This document shows positions 1 through 11,500 of a stretch of DNA of 64,000 nucleotides, in pieces. The notes under the pieces are model-generated. The model did not search any database and was not told where the DNA came from. It saw only the letters and a list, made by a program, of their open reading frames with translations. The position numbers and the translations under genes were made by a program. The stretch is from the NCBI RefSeq assembly GCF_004337985.1, contig NC_043744.1:870730-934729 (forward strand). The letters run 5' to 3'. Origin of the DNA: Pyricularia pennisetigena (taxonomy: Eukaryota > Ascomycota > Sordariomycetes > Magnaporthales > Pyriculariaceae). Every line of letters begins with the position of its first letter. Position 1 is the first letter of the stretch.

Positions 1-345
1 TTTATATTTGCAAACGATTTGGCGATTTGGTTTATTTTGCGTTTGGCCTTAGGCGGGTTCAAATCCCAAATTCGTAAATTTATATGGTAATCGTCGAATC
101 GGGAACGTTTAAGCGATTTTGTAACGTTTTCGGTAAATTTTTTAAATATTGGGAGTTTTTCGTCGGTTTGTTGGTTTGGATTAACCAGTTTCCAAATGCG
201 TAGTATTTTTGCATTTTGGCGGTAAATTTTGAACCATTTAGGCCATTGGGCGCGTGAATTGAGCGTTGCTGGCGATTTTTGGAGTTTTTCGGTCGTAAAT
301 ATGGTGTGCGGTAAGGAGAGAGAAAAATAAAATAGACGTTATTCG
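1..345 (-). mobile_element. Copia-type LTR retrotransposon, gag N-terminal part (runs off left edge)
   Basis: Read on the minus strand, about 112 codons from 338 down to 1 are open with no stop, although no ATG begins them. The translation holds QWPKWFKIYRQNAKILRIWK followed by LVNP, the W-x2-W...A...IWxxVNP pattern of the N-terminal Gag region of Copia elements, then an acidic/basic stretch ending in PPKAKRKINQIAKSFANI. The coding strand is A-rich and G-poor, as is common for such elements. A TAA stop lies just upstream (341-339). The expected start falls on ACC-ATA at about 299-301, so the start codon may have been lost or may lie in an upstream exon. The element continues outside the window, so its integrity cannot be judged. 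Confidence 0.6.
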
Positions 346-902
346 TGTTAATATATAATTATAATTTGCGTAAAGTAGAGACTTTTATAGTTTACAGCTG
401 TACCGGGTTTATAATTGACGCACACGAACGTATACGTGCAGTTTGCATGAGTGGTAGGAGAGCTATGTATTTAAGTAGGGTGCGCTATTTAGGTTAACGA
501 GCGTGGCAGCGCTTTTATGGTGTGTATAGCGCTGACTAAGCTCCTCTGGTCATGTGATGCCAAGATCTATCTACTGCAACACCAAGCCCTCACATGGTGG
601 TTTTCTTTCAAGATCCCGGTTCGTCGTCCTCGTCAAACGCCGACACGAGAAATTCGATGCAACTTTGCACCTTTTTACCGATCGACCTGCCTAATCCAGG
701 GTAGCAGTGGGGATTCCACCCTCTACAATACGAAATAATGCACTTTCAACCCCAGCATATTGACATTCGACAAGCCGTGCAACAAAAAAAAAAGGGGGGG
801 GGGGAAGAAACAATGCCCGCTCGTGGGGATAAAGGACGGGTGCTCCCGCCGCCCTGCGGACCATTGCAGTGATGCTAACCACCGCGCTACAATATCGGCA
901 AC
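346..902. other. Possible LTR remnant and promoter of the subtilisin gene
   Basis: The part up to about 515 keeps the C-poor composition of the retrotransposon and may be its 5' LTR seen in reverse; a TG-starting boundary near 505 is possible, but no primer-binding site or target duplication could be confirmed. From about 520 the composition returns to that of ordinary fungal intergenic DNA. An A/G homopolymer run lies at 783-810. No gene is seen. Confidence 0.35.
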
Positions 903-3629
903 ATGAAGGTCACTGGGATCGTTCTTGCGCTCGGCGCGTTGGCCAGCGCTGGCAGGTCATTCCGCCGCGACGACGGCGCGGGGGCAGCATCAAACGACAC
1001 TCTTGGGTCGATTGCGCCCAAGAAGTTCATCGTCGAGGTCGGCCAAGGCTCCAACAAGGATGAGCTGATCCGGGACATTGAGAACAAGCCCGGGTGCCGC
1101 GTCACCAAGGTGTTTGACTCTGACGTCTTCCGCGCCATCTCGGTGGAGTCCGACAGCGTCAACACGGACGAGCTGCAGTCGCTGGCCTCGGTCGCAAAAG
1201 TGTGGCACGCCACCCGCGTTCAGCTGCCGCCCGTGATCGAGGGCAAGAGCTTCTCGGATGACGCCGCGGCGCCAGAGTACTTCATCCACGACATGACCGG
1301 CGTCGACAAGGTGCAGGCGCAGGGCATCCTCGGCAAGGGCGTCAAGGTGGGCGTGGTGGACACGGGAGTCGACTACACGCACCCCAACCTCGGCGGCTGT
1401 TTCGGAAAGGGCTGCAAGGTCGAGGGCGGCTACGATTTCGTCGGCGACAGCTACTGGCCCTTTCCCGGCAACACCAAGATGCCCGACGACGATCCTCAAG
1501 ACGCCCAGGGTCACGGTACCCACGTCGCCGGCATCATCGCGGGTAAGAGCGACAAGCTCAAGGGCGTGGCGCCCGACGCGACCATCTACTCGTACAAGGT
1601 CTTTGGCTTTGGCGGCACCGACGAGGAGACCATCATCGAGGCGTTCATCCGGGCCTACGAGGATGGCATGGACATCATCTCGGCCAGCGTCGGCAGCGAC
1701 GGCGGCTGGGCCGAGACCGCCTGGGCCGAAGTCTCCAGGCGGATCGTGAACGAGGGTATCGTGGTGGTGATTGCTGCAGGCAACTCGGGCGAGCTGGGGC
1801 CTTGGGCCATGAGCTCGGGTGCCTCCTCGCCGGATGCTCTGGCGGTCGCCTCGATAGATGCCTCGATGGGGAGGGGACGTCCTTGGGCAGCGACCTTCAA
1901 CCTGGATGGACACTCCAACAGGACCATCCTTGCCTACAGGGCCGACATAGCCCTGTTTCCTGCCACGGTCGTCGGCGTCCCGATCGTGCCGCTGACCCTC
2001 AACACGAGCGTCCAGAACGATGCGTGTCAGTCGCTGCCCGAAAACCTCAACCTGACGGACGTGATCCCCCTGGTCCGCCTCGGTGGCTGCCAGGACTGGG
2101 TCAAGGAGGGCAACCTCAACCAGCGCGGCGCCAAGTACGTCCTCATGTACATGGAAGACGGCACCATCGCCAGCTTCTCCGGGCAGGGATGGGCACAGAG
2201 CTCCAAGGCCATGATCACCAAGGCGGCGGGCGAGGCCATCGTCAAGACCGTCATGGCGGGCGGCAACGTCACGGCCGACTTTTCCATCGACACCAACACC
2301 AACTACGTCGGCATCTACAACTCGGCCGGCGGCAAGCCGTCGACTTTTACGTCTTGGGGCCCCACGTACGACCTGTCGCTCAAGCCCGACATCGCAGCGC
2401 CCGGGGGTCGCATCCTGTCGACGTACCGCGGCGGCGGCTTCCGCGAGGTCAGCGGCACCAGCCAGGCCACGCCTTACGTCTCGGGCGTGGCGGCGCTCTA
2501 CATCTCCAAGTACGGCGGCCGCAGCGTGCACGGCAAGGGTTTCGCGCGGCAGCTCCAGGCCCGCATAATGAACACGGGCAAGACGGTGGAGTTTGGCGAC
2601 GGCACGGAGAAGGACTTTGGGTTCTGGGCTCCGCCGATCCAGGTGGGCACCGGCATGATCGACGCGGTGGCGGTGCTCAACTACACGACGGACATGTCGT
2701 TTGCCAAGTTCAACCTCAACGACACGCACCACTTTAGCCGCTACCACTCGGTGGAGATCACCAACAACGGCAAGGAGAGCGTCGAGTACACGTTTGCGGT
2801 GCAGGACGCGGCTGGGTTTGAGAGCCAGTTCACCGACGCGTCCGAGGCCAGCTACGCGCCCCGCATCAAGGACTTTGTCGAGCTGGTGCCCATCAAGATC
2901 GTGCCCGAGGTCAGCCTGCCGCAGGGCAAGTTCGTGCTGGCGCCCGGGCAGACGCGCAAGGCGCAGTTCAACTTCAAGGCGCCCGAGGGGCAGAACGCCG
3001 CGCGCCTGCCCATCTACAGCGGCAAGGTGCTGATCACAGGCAGCAACGGCGACAGGCTGTCGGCGCCGTACTTTGGCGTGGCGGCGGACCTGAAGCGCAA
3101 CATCCCCGACATGTGGTACACGCAGAACGGCTTCCCGCAGGTCGTGGCGTCGGCCAACGGCACGCTGATCAAGGACAAGCCCACCTTTGGCTTCAACCTG
3201 TCGCTGGCGGCGCAGGACTTCCCGCACCTGCGAACCGTGCTGCGGTACGGCACACGCGAGCTGCGCTGGGACATATTCTCGGTCGACTACACGGAGCGCG
3301 ACTGGGTCTACCCTCCGGTGCCGGGGCTCAACAAGTTCGTCGGCGCCGCCACGAGCTTCGACTACTCCAACAGCATCTACCAGAGCATCTTTGACCCGGC
3401 CACCCAGGACGCCAACGACACCTTCCCCTTCCCCGTCCACAACGTCGGCCGCGACGCGCCGTTCCAGGCCCTCTGGCTGGGCAAGCTGGCCAACGGCACC
3501 CAGATCGCGCCGGGCAAGTATCAGATGCGGGTTGCGGCCCTGGCGCCGTTTGGAAACCCGCGCGCGGCGGACAACTGGCACGTGTGGAAGGTGCCTGTGT
3601 TTGAGGTGCTGGAGAAGAAACTACAGTAG
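903..3629 (+). CDS. Secreted subtilisin-like serine protease (S8 family)
   Basis: One uninterrupted exon encodes 908 residues. Residues 1-17 form a hydrophobic signal peptide, followed by an I9-type propeptide (KKFIVEVGQG, about 40-110). The catalytic triad is visible as Asp153 (VGVVDTGVDYTHP), His204 (GHGTHVAGIIAG) and Ser520 (SGTSQATPYVSG), with the oxyanion-hole Asn294 in AAGNSG. The gap between His and Ser is long enough for an inserted protease-associated domain (about 350-470). The last 350 residues resemble the Fn3-like region of large C5a-peptidase/minor-extracellular-protease subtilases. The expected role is secreted protein degradation for nutrition or host interaction. The ATG at 903 is chosen because it directly gives the signal peptide. 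Confidence 0.93.
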   Translation: MKVTGIVLALGALASAGRSFRRDDGAGAASNDTLGSIAPKKFIVEVGQGSNKDELIRDIENKPGCRVTKVFDSDVFRAISVESDSVNTDELQSLASVAKVWHATRVQLPPVIEGKSFSDDAAAPEYFIHDMTGVDKVQAQGILGKGVKVGVVDTGVDYTHPNLGGCFGKGCKVEGGYDFVGDSYWPFPGNTKMPDDDPQDAQGHGTHVAGIIAGKSDKLKGVAPDATIYSYKVFGFGGTDEETIIEAFIRAYEDGMDIISASVGSDGGWAETAWAEVSRRIVNEGIVVVIAAGNSGELGPWAMSSGASSPDALAVASIDASMGRGRPWAATFNLDGHSNRTILAYRADIALFPATVVGVPIVPLTLNTSVQNDACQSLPENLNLTDVIPLVRLGGCQDWVKEGNLNQRGAKYVLMYMEDGTIASFSGQGWAQSSKAMITKAAGEAIVKTVMAGGNVTADFSIDTNTNYVGIYNSAGGKPSTFTSWGPTYDLSLKPDIAAPGGRILSTYRGGGFREVSGTSQATPYVSGVAALYISKYGGRSVHGKGFARQLQARIMNTGKTVEFGDGTEKDFGFWAPPIQVGTGMIDAVAVLNYTTDMSFAKFNLNDTHHFSRYHSVEITNNGKESVEYTFAVQDAAGFESQFTDASEASYAPRIKDFVELVPIKIVPEVSLPQGKFVLAPGQTRKAQFNFKAPEGQNAARLPIYSGKVLITGSNGDRLSAPYFGVAADLKRNIPDMWYTQNGFPQVVASANGTLIKDKPTFGFNLSLAAQDFPHLRTVLRYGTRELRWDIFSVDYTERDWVYPPVPGLNKFVGAATSFDYSNSIYQSIFDPATQDANDTFPFPVHNVGRDAPFQALWLGKLANGTQIAPGKYQMRVAALAPFGNPRAADNWHVWKVPVFEVLEKKLQ

Positions 3630-5702
3630 TTTGAATAATGTGTTTAGGTGCCAATTTGGCATTAGTCAGCTTTTACGCGAGTAATCTACTTCTGGAATAT
3701 AATAATACATCATCTACCTTGTAACAAGCAAGCAAGCATGGCATGCCTCGGTCAGTGAACATGTTGGTAAGCAGGTAGGCGAGCAGCTGCATGTAAAAAA
3801 AAAAAAAAAGAGAGAAAAAAAAAAAAGAGACCGCTAGGCAAGTCAAGGTCATTACTGTACCAGCCTGGCAGACTGGCAAATCACCGGCCTGGGTTGATGC
3901 CAACACCTGATAGCCTCTTCACTTCAAAGCTCAAAGACATGAACAGGCAACGCCAGAAGCAAGGGATGCCGTCACCGATGCTCCAAAGGCAGTCGGTCAA
4001 AGCCTCACGTGTACATGGGGTATTTCCTCGGTACCAAAACTTGTTACCGACTGACGTTTCTTTATTCCAATGATCTCTGGATGCTACGCTAACCCCGCGA
4101 GCTCGATGCAATACCGCCATTCTTTTTGCCATACAGTCCATCGAGTCAAGGGCTGGGAATAAAAAAATAGACGAGGCAGAATTTTTTGAGCCAAGAACAA
4201 TTGCATTGTGGCATGTGAAGATGGGCAGGACAGTTTAATCATGCTCTTTGTTTTTTTTTTTTCTCTCTTCTTTTTCATCCCAAATGCCTCGTCTCTTCAC
4301 ACAAAAAAAAAGGTACCCGACCAACATGATATGCAGCACGTTGTACTGATGCAGGACACCTTGCGTATAGGTGTCGGAATTGAGTTTGCGTTCCAGCGAG
4401 CTAAAGCTACTCGTAGCCCGGTCTTGAAAACATTGTGGTATCGTTGGTGAAAGTGGCAACTTGCGGGGTAACACGGATCGCAGGTCTGGGCAAAACAAAG
4501 ACAGTATGCAAACATGTCACGACTTATTTTTTTTGCTTGATTTGATTTGCTCAAAAATGCCTCCCAATTGCTTCCGTGTGCTTTTTAGGTAATGCGTGCT
4601 TCGGGTCAGGCACGACGGCCCGGTTGGGGCCCAGGGCTCAATGGCTCGGCGGACGCATCTTGTGGCTCCGGGATATGGAAGAATTTCCATTTTCGGCCAG
4701 ATGCAACCAACAATGGCGTATTTCGTCGTGGGGATCGAAAAGGAGAGGCCGGCAGAACAAAATGAAATGAATGAATGAATGAATGAGGGGGAGAATGGCA
4801 AAGAAAAAGAAGAGTGAAAGGGCCCGCATGCAACACTCCTAGCCAAGATCCAATTTGCATTTTATGACCTATCTACCTCCCGCTTAGGGTAGCCATATCG
4901 TCCCGCCCACTCAATAATTCTTTGGTCACTGCAAATACGATGCAAAAAAGTAGGAACAGAATGGCGCATCAGTGGACTTGGGAGGGCCATTTTGAACCAC
5001 GGATGGACCAAGTTGGGATCCTTGGTGCCAAGAGGGAAGAAACAAATACCAGAATTAAAACCAAAGGCAAACAACATGCCGGTTGTTCTTCGGTTTTCTT
5101 GACCATCCATCCAATCGAGACCGAGTGCCAACGCGGTCGAGATTCCCCCAGATGACTTTGATAGATGGATGCCATGCTGATCAGGGCAGTCTGCTTCCGA
5201 GCTTGGTGCAGACGCCACATAATAAAAATACCTTGATTTACAGTGTGCTTTTCTATGAGGAGGACTTTTTCAGATTCTAGTCAGGTCTCCATGTCGTGTC
5301 CTGTTTTCTTCCTTATTTAAACACCCCCCAACCGCAACTCCCCCCCTCCTCCTTCGTCCGGACGTCGGTTCTGTTTGCCAGTCGCCCTGGATTCCCCCCA
5401 TCGAAATTGGATTCGTCCGATCCAGCAGCTGCTTGTGGGCGTTCCTCTCGAGAGAGTTTACTTTTCTCCTCTCGAACCAAAAGCCTTCATCGTGTGGTAA
5501 ATGTGAGTGTTGGCCATGAGATAACTTTCTATTTTGCTCCGGAAGTTTTTTCTATTCTCGTCACAAACATTTCCCGTCCCAACAATAAAGCAAAAAGCTG
5601 ACAAAAGAGTGAAAAACCCCCACCCCCCCAAAATGATCAGTTACGTCAACACACACGCACGCACACACACACCGTCACCACCGCCACCCCACCCCTTGAA
5701 CC
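3630..5702. other. Intergenic region between subtilisin and GH3 genes
   Basis: About 2.1 kb with no convincing gene. It holds A- and T-rich tracts near 3795-3830 and 4245-4275, a TGAA/ATGA tandem near 4765-4790, a TATA-like TTATTTAAA near 5313-5321 followed by a C/T-rich leader, and a CA dinucleotide run at about 5648-5672. The last 400 bases probably form the GH3 core promoter and 5' UTR. Confidence 0.6.
5618..5692 (+). promoter_or_regulatory. Two CreA-type CCCCAC motifs in the GH3 leader
   Basis: CCCCAC occurs at 5618-5623 and 5687-5692, just upstream of the beta-glucosidase ATG. The motif fits the CYCCRS site bound by the fungal carbon-catabolite repressor CreA/CRE1, a known regulator of cellulase and glucosidase genes. 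The surrounding DNA is C-rich, so chance matches are likely. Confidence 0.3.
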
Positions 5703-8223
5703 ATGGCCTCGCGCCTAGCGGCCGGCCTGCGGATGCTGGCGCTCGCCGGCACCGCCACGGCCGTCCTGACATGGGACGAAGCGTACGCCAAGGCGAACGC
5801 GGCGCTGGCCCGGATCACGCAGCAGGACAAGGTCAACATCGTGTCGGGGATCGGGTGGGACAAGGGCCCCTGCGTCGGCAATACGGCGCCCGTCTCGGCC
5901 ATCAACTACCCGCAGCTGTGTCTGCAGGACGGGCCGACGGGGGTGCGGTTCGGGACGGGCGTCACGGCTTTTACGCCCGGCATCCAGGCGGCGTCGACCT
6001 GGGACGTCGAGCTGATGCGGCAGCGCGGTCAGTTCCAGGCCGAGGAGCAGAGGGGCTGCGGAGTGCACGTTATGCTGACCCCGGTCGCGGGCGCGCTCGG
6101 CAAGATCCCCGAGGGCGGCAGGAACTGGGAGGGCTTCGGCGTCGACCCTTACCTGGTCGGCATCGCCATGGAGGTCACGATCAAGGGCCAGCAGAGCGTC
6201 GGCGTCCAGGCCACGGCCAAGCACTACCTTCTCAACGAGCAGGAGTTGAACAGGGAGACGATGAGCTCAAACGTCGACGACAGGACTCTGCACGAGCTGT
6301 ACCTTTGGCCCTTTGCTGACGCGGTCCGAGCCGACGTCGCCTCGGTCATGTGCTCGTACAACAAGATCAACGGAAGCTGGGCCTGTGAGAACGAGCACGC
6401 TATGCAAAAGCTGCTCAAGGACGAGCTCGGCTTCAAGGGATACGTCATGGTAAGAACTCGTCCACAACCTTTACTACTGTCTGGCCCCACCCATTCATTT
6501 GTGATTTTAAATTAAAATCCAACACATGCTCATCCACGCCCAGTCCGACTGGAACGCTCAACATACCACCACGGGATCCGCCAACGCCGGCATGGACATG
6601 ACGATGCCGGGGTCCGACTTCAACGGCGGCAACGTCCTCTGGGGCCCGCAGCTCACCACGGCCGTCAACAACAACCAGGTCGCCCGCAGCCGCCTGGACG
6701 ACATGGCCCGGCGCGTCCTCGCCGCCTGGTACCTGACCGAGCAGGACAAGGGCTACCCGGCCACCAACATTCGCGCCAACGTCCAGGGCAACCACAAGGA
6801 GAACGTGCGCGCCGTGGCGAGAGACGGCATCGTGCTGCTCAAGAACGACGCCGGCGCCCTGCCGTTCAAGGCCCCGCGCCGCCTCGCCATTGTTGGATCC
6901 GCCGCCGTGGCCAACCCGCGCGGTATCAACTCTTGTGTCGATAGGGGCTGCAACGAGGGCGCGTTGGGGATGGGCTGGTGAGTGTTTGCTTTCCCTCTCT
7001 CTCTCTCTTTCTCTTAATTTTCCAGACACGTGAACAATCTCTAGGGGGCATTTGGAAAAAAACTGACAAGACCTGTTTTTTTCTTTTTTTTTTTTTTTTT
7101 TTTTCTCGTCAGGGGTTCCGGCACCACAAACTACCCATACTTCTCCGCGCCAGCCGACGCCATCCGGGCCCGGGCTCAGCAGGACGGCGCCACCGTCAGC
7201 CTCAGCGCGAGCGACAGCACCGCCAACGTAGCCGACACGGTGCGCGACGCCGACGCCGCCATCGTGTTCCTGACCAGCAACTCGGGCGAGGGTTACCTGG
7301 TGGTCGACAACATCAGGGGCGACCGCAACGACCTGAACCCGCTACACAACGGCAACCAGCTCGTCCAGGCCGTGGCGCAGGCCAACAAGAACGTCATCGT
7401 GGTCGTGCACAGCGTGGGGCCCCTCATCCTCGAGACCATCCTCAACACCCCCGGCGTGACGGCCGTGGTCTGGGCCGGCCTGCCGGGGCAGGAGAGCGGC
7501 AACGCGCTCGTCGACGTGCTGTACGGCTCCGTCAGCCCGAGCGGAAAGCTGCCCTACACCATCGCTCGGCAGGCGGGCGACTATGGCACCGCGGTGGCCA
7601 GGGGAGACGACAACTTTTCCGAGGGCTTGTTTGTCGACTACAGACACTTTGACAGGGCCAACATCCAGCCCAGGTTCGAGTTTGGCTACGGACTCTGTAA
7701 GCTGCATTACTTCCGCGCCTATTGAAAAGCCGTCACGCCATGGACACTCCCCAAAAAAGAACAAAAAAAAAAGAAAAGCTAACCAACAACCCCCCGCCCA
7801 ACAACAGCATACACAAACTTCACCTACAGCAACATCAAAGTCGCCAGCACCGCCCGCTCGGGCCCAGCAACGGGGCCAGTCGTCCCAGGCGGCCGCGCCG
7901 ACCTCTGGGAGACGGTGGCGACGGTGACGGCGACAGTGACCAATTCGGGGCCCGTGACGGGCGCCGAGGTGGCGCAGCTGTACGTGTCGTACCCGACCTC
8001 GGGCGGGGCGCCGGCGACGCCGCCCCGGCAGCTGCGCGGCTTCGCCAAGCTCAAGCTCGCGCCCGGCGCCAGCGGCACCGCGACCTTCAACATCCGCCGC
8101 AGGGATCTGAGCTACTGGCACGTCGGGCAGCAGAACTGGGTCGTGCCGGCCGGCGCGTTTGGCGTCGACGTCGGCGCCAGCAGCAGGGATCTGAGGCTCA
8201 AGGGGAGCATTAGCGTGGCTTGA
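5703..8223 (+). CDS. Secreted GH3 beta-glucosidase, four exons
   Basis: Exons 5703-6449, 6544-6977, 7113-7696 and 7808-8223 give 726 residues. Residues 1-20 form a signal peptide. The GH3 N-domain shows LCLQDGPTGVR, the substrate-binding KHYLLNEQE and the nucleophile block GYVMSDWNAQ, with Asp251 falling just after intron 1. The second alpha/beta domain follows (VLLKNDAGALPF, NALVDVLYG...SPSGKLPYT), then a C-terminal Fn3-like domain (VTVTNSGPVTGAEVAQLYVS, RQLRGFAKLKL). Introns 2 and 3 are supported by junctions restoring GMGWGSGTTNYPYFSAP and FGYGLSYTNFTYSN. Intron 2 carries a 21-base T run before its acceptor, and intron 3 has a GCTAAC branch site. The enzyme releases glucose from beta-glucosides outside the cell. 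Confidence 0.92.
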
Positions 8224-8540
8224 ATCTTTGGCTGGTTGTGTACATATGCCGGGACTGCGAGGGGGGGTTAGCTGTCAGTGGGAGCAGGTTTTGTTATGGT
8301 GCCTTGTCTGCTTTTTTTCAAGATCCCTGTGTTTATGGACGTCTGTTCAAAAGATGCAAAGAGAACAAAAAACAATTGTCATGACTTCTATTAGGAACCA
8401 AAGCAGGGTATCTACAACGATAAAAGCCCATCCCAAACATATTATGCCCCATTAAATAATATCATATCNATTATTTCCTCCAAACATCGTCCACAAGAGC
8501 AACCAATCCTCCTAGCACAAAAAGCCAAGAATCAAATCAT
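8224..8540. other. Convergent 3' region between GH3 and OPT genes
   Basis: This stretch separates two convergent genes and should carry both 3' UTRs. One ambiguous base (n) lies at 8469. No gene is seen. Confidence 0.6.
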
Positions 8541-11500
8541 CTACTCCGCAGCCGGACAAAGATCATAGTTGCCAGCCGCGTTGTTGCCCCACCACTGGGG
8601 GAAAGGCTTCACGGCGCCGCCGGCGCCAAAGACGGCAAACGACAGGATGAAGAGGGCCAGCAGGCTGCCGCCGTCAAAGGCGCCCGTGACCAGGTACGAG
8701 TAGTCCTTGAAGATGCGGGGGCGGTAGTTGCGCAGGTAGAACTGGATGAAGAAGCCCGAGATGACCTGGCTGAACAGCACGCAGGTCTGCGACGCGTTGT
8801 AGGGGATGTAGCCCGCGTACTGGATGAGCTGCGGCATGTTGATGTCTAGGAGGTCGAAGCGCCCGATTTTGGGTTTGAACTGTGGTTTTTTTTTTCTCTA
8901 GTCGTCAGCGGGTGATGGATGGCAAAGCATGGTGCAGACTGTCCCAGAGCGGGCGAAACAGGTGGTGGTTCTTACGTGGTAGACGATGCGGTGAGCAACG
9001 ACAATGGCAGCGCCAATCCCCAATCCCACGGGAACAAGCCTGTATTTTTTCCCAGGTCAGCAAACGGTGGATGATCGACAGTGAATGCATCGGTGGCAGG
9101 GACACGAATCCCAATACAGGATAATATTAATGGTCATCAGCGAAAAAAAAAAAAAAAAAAAAAAAAGAAAAAAAGCAGATACACCACATCGCCACTTACC
9201 AATATCTACCACCAGCCTTGTAGAGGTAGCTTGCCAACGCCCAGGAAGTAGCGTTGGTGTTGTACGACTGGATGGTCGCACCACTCCACGCGGCATCGCC
9301 ATTGCCGTCGACGAGAAGATCCTTGTTTCCAGTAACGATCGAGATCATGACCGCATAATTGATAAAGCCTCTGTGGGGCTGCCAGTTAGTATCAGGATCT
9401 AGTGTGCGGGTTCTTTGGAGAGGGGTCTCACCCGAGAATCGTGCCGTAAATCTGAGTCAAGAACATTATACGAGGCGGGATCTTGACTATTCCGCGGTGA
9501 AGGTGGCGTCAGCTTTCCTATACTTTGCAAGAGACAAAAAAAAAGTGAATCAAAAAAAAAAAGGGGAAAGAAAAACTCACGATATTCGCCCATCTTCAAA
9601 TCATTGGAGAGGTTGAGCGTGCACAGGATAACATTGTGGCTAAAGGCGGCGAAATACATGTTTGCGATTGGGCGTTCAGGAAGAACGAGTCCAGCAATCT
9701 AGTAGAGGAGCGTCGCTATGATTAGTGGCCATTCTGCACATATTTTGTAGCCAGCCAGCCAGCAAGCCAGCAAACCCAACAGGAAGCGTTTTGAGATGGA
9801 AAACTCACCATCTTGGAAAGATTGTTGGTAGCAATGCCGTTTCCGTAGCGGGAATAAAGCAGGGTGGACTGTTATATCATGTGTCGTCAGAACCCGCTGC
9901 GCATCCATTTCTTTTTGTCCAAATGCTGGCAGACAAGACTTACAAATGGCGCTATGAGAGTTCCAAGGAGCAGCGAGACGACATAGGCTAGATTTGGTCC
10001 ATATAGTTAGTGTTTGAAGCCCCACGTACGAGTCTGTTCAAAATACTAAAATGCTCGAGGTTCTGTCCACAACACATTGCACGTACCCCACGCCGGAAGA
10101 GTTATGTCCTATAACCCAATCGTCAGCAGTGAAATTTAGTTGTGCATTGAATGCACTCAATCGGGTCGAGCTCACCTGTGTCGTGACAACAATGAGACCG
10201 AGCACAAAGCTGCCAGCAAGGACAATCATGAACCACCACCACGGGGTCTCCTTGTAGTTCTTTGCCATCTGGACGTGGTGGGGGTCGTCGAATCTGCCCT
10301 CCCTTGCGCTGCGGTACGTTTTCTTGATGTCTCCGCCCCAGAACAGGAAGCAGTGCGTGATGAGGGCGCCAATCTAAAAGAGAAAGAAAAAAAGTACCAG
10401 GAATTGAGGTTAGACTCTACTTGCTGGTGGTATTTGAGGGTATCATGCCCTAGGACTCTTCTCTTTTTTTGGTGTCATGGAGCAAAAGAAAACGTACAGC
10501 AGCGTTGGCCATAAACATGCCGTAGGCAAATGTGCCCGAAAGCATGGGAAGGCCATACTTGGCGAGAGCAGTGTGGTCGAGAATGCCACCAGCAAAGACC
10601 TTGGACAAAATATGTGATTAGCCGGAGCAAAAGAAAAAAAAAGCATCTGAGGACAGTGATGCGCCTTACCTTGGAAGTTGGATACGAGCCACCACCCTCG
10701 GACCTCAGTTTGGTGGACATAAAGGGCTGCGATTTGGCGTCCCACTGGTTGGTGTAGTATATACCCAGCATGGCCAAGAAGCAAATAAAGTATCCAACTG
10801 CCGTGTGGGCCTGCAGCGTAAGTGGCAGAGATGTGTTGAATGAGGTTATCTGCCAGAAAAAGAAGTCAGTATTATTTTTTCTGCTTGGCCTTGGTATTAT
10901 ATTGAGGTGATCCATACGTATTGCCAGTCGAACGAAAGCGAAAATAGCCCAAGTCCCTCATTATTCAGGGACCCTCCAAACAGACGGGTGAGAGTAGCGC
11001 CCGTTGCCCCAGTCGCATTCATCGAGGCGAGACAAGGGATGGAGACGGCGTTCAGCCAAGGCCAGATGTAGGCAGGGAAGAACTCGTAAATGAACATGCC
11101 GACGAATGCCATCCAAAAGTATCTGATGGGTTTGGACGATTTGATCTCTTGCCAGTGAAGACCCTGTACAGGTAGGTGTCAGGTCAGTGTCAGTGTCAGT
11201 GTCGGTTTCCACACGGGGATTTGACGTCTAATAACAAAAAGAAAAGAAAAGAAAAACAAGCGGTATATGGTTGATAGGTCGGCTTGCTTACCTGAAGGGT
11301 CTTGACCGTCGGCAGGGTGCTCCAGTAGACGGCGTCGACATGCCAGACAGTAACGGGTCGCAGGATGCCGCAGAGTCCGTAGCCGAACAGGCCAATCGAG
11401 ATGACAGTCAAGACGACGGTGGTCGCGCTCAAAGGCAGATCATAAAAGAGCAGCTGGGCTGAGAAGACGGTGCTGCTGGTCGCCGCGTTGGAGGCGGCCG

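Noticed and set aside
45..75. A GGGTTCAAATCCC stretch suggesting a tRNA T-arm near the left edge
   Set aside because: It lies within the open gag frame and no acceptor or anticodon arm can be folded around it.
990..3581. An 863-codon antisense open frame inside the subtilisin gene
   Set aside because: It is a GC3-bias shadow: Arg/Val/Asp-rich translation without domains, exactly opposite a protein with a complete catalytic triad.
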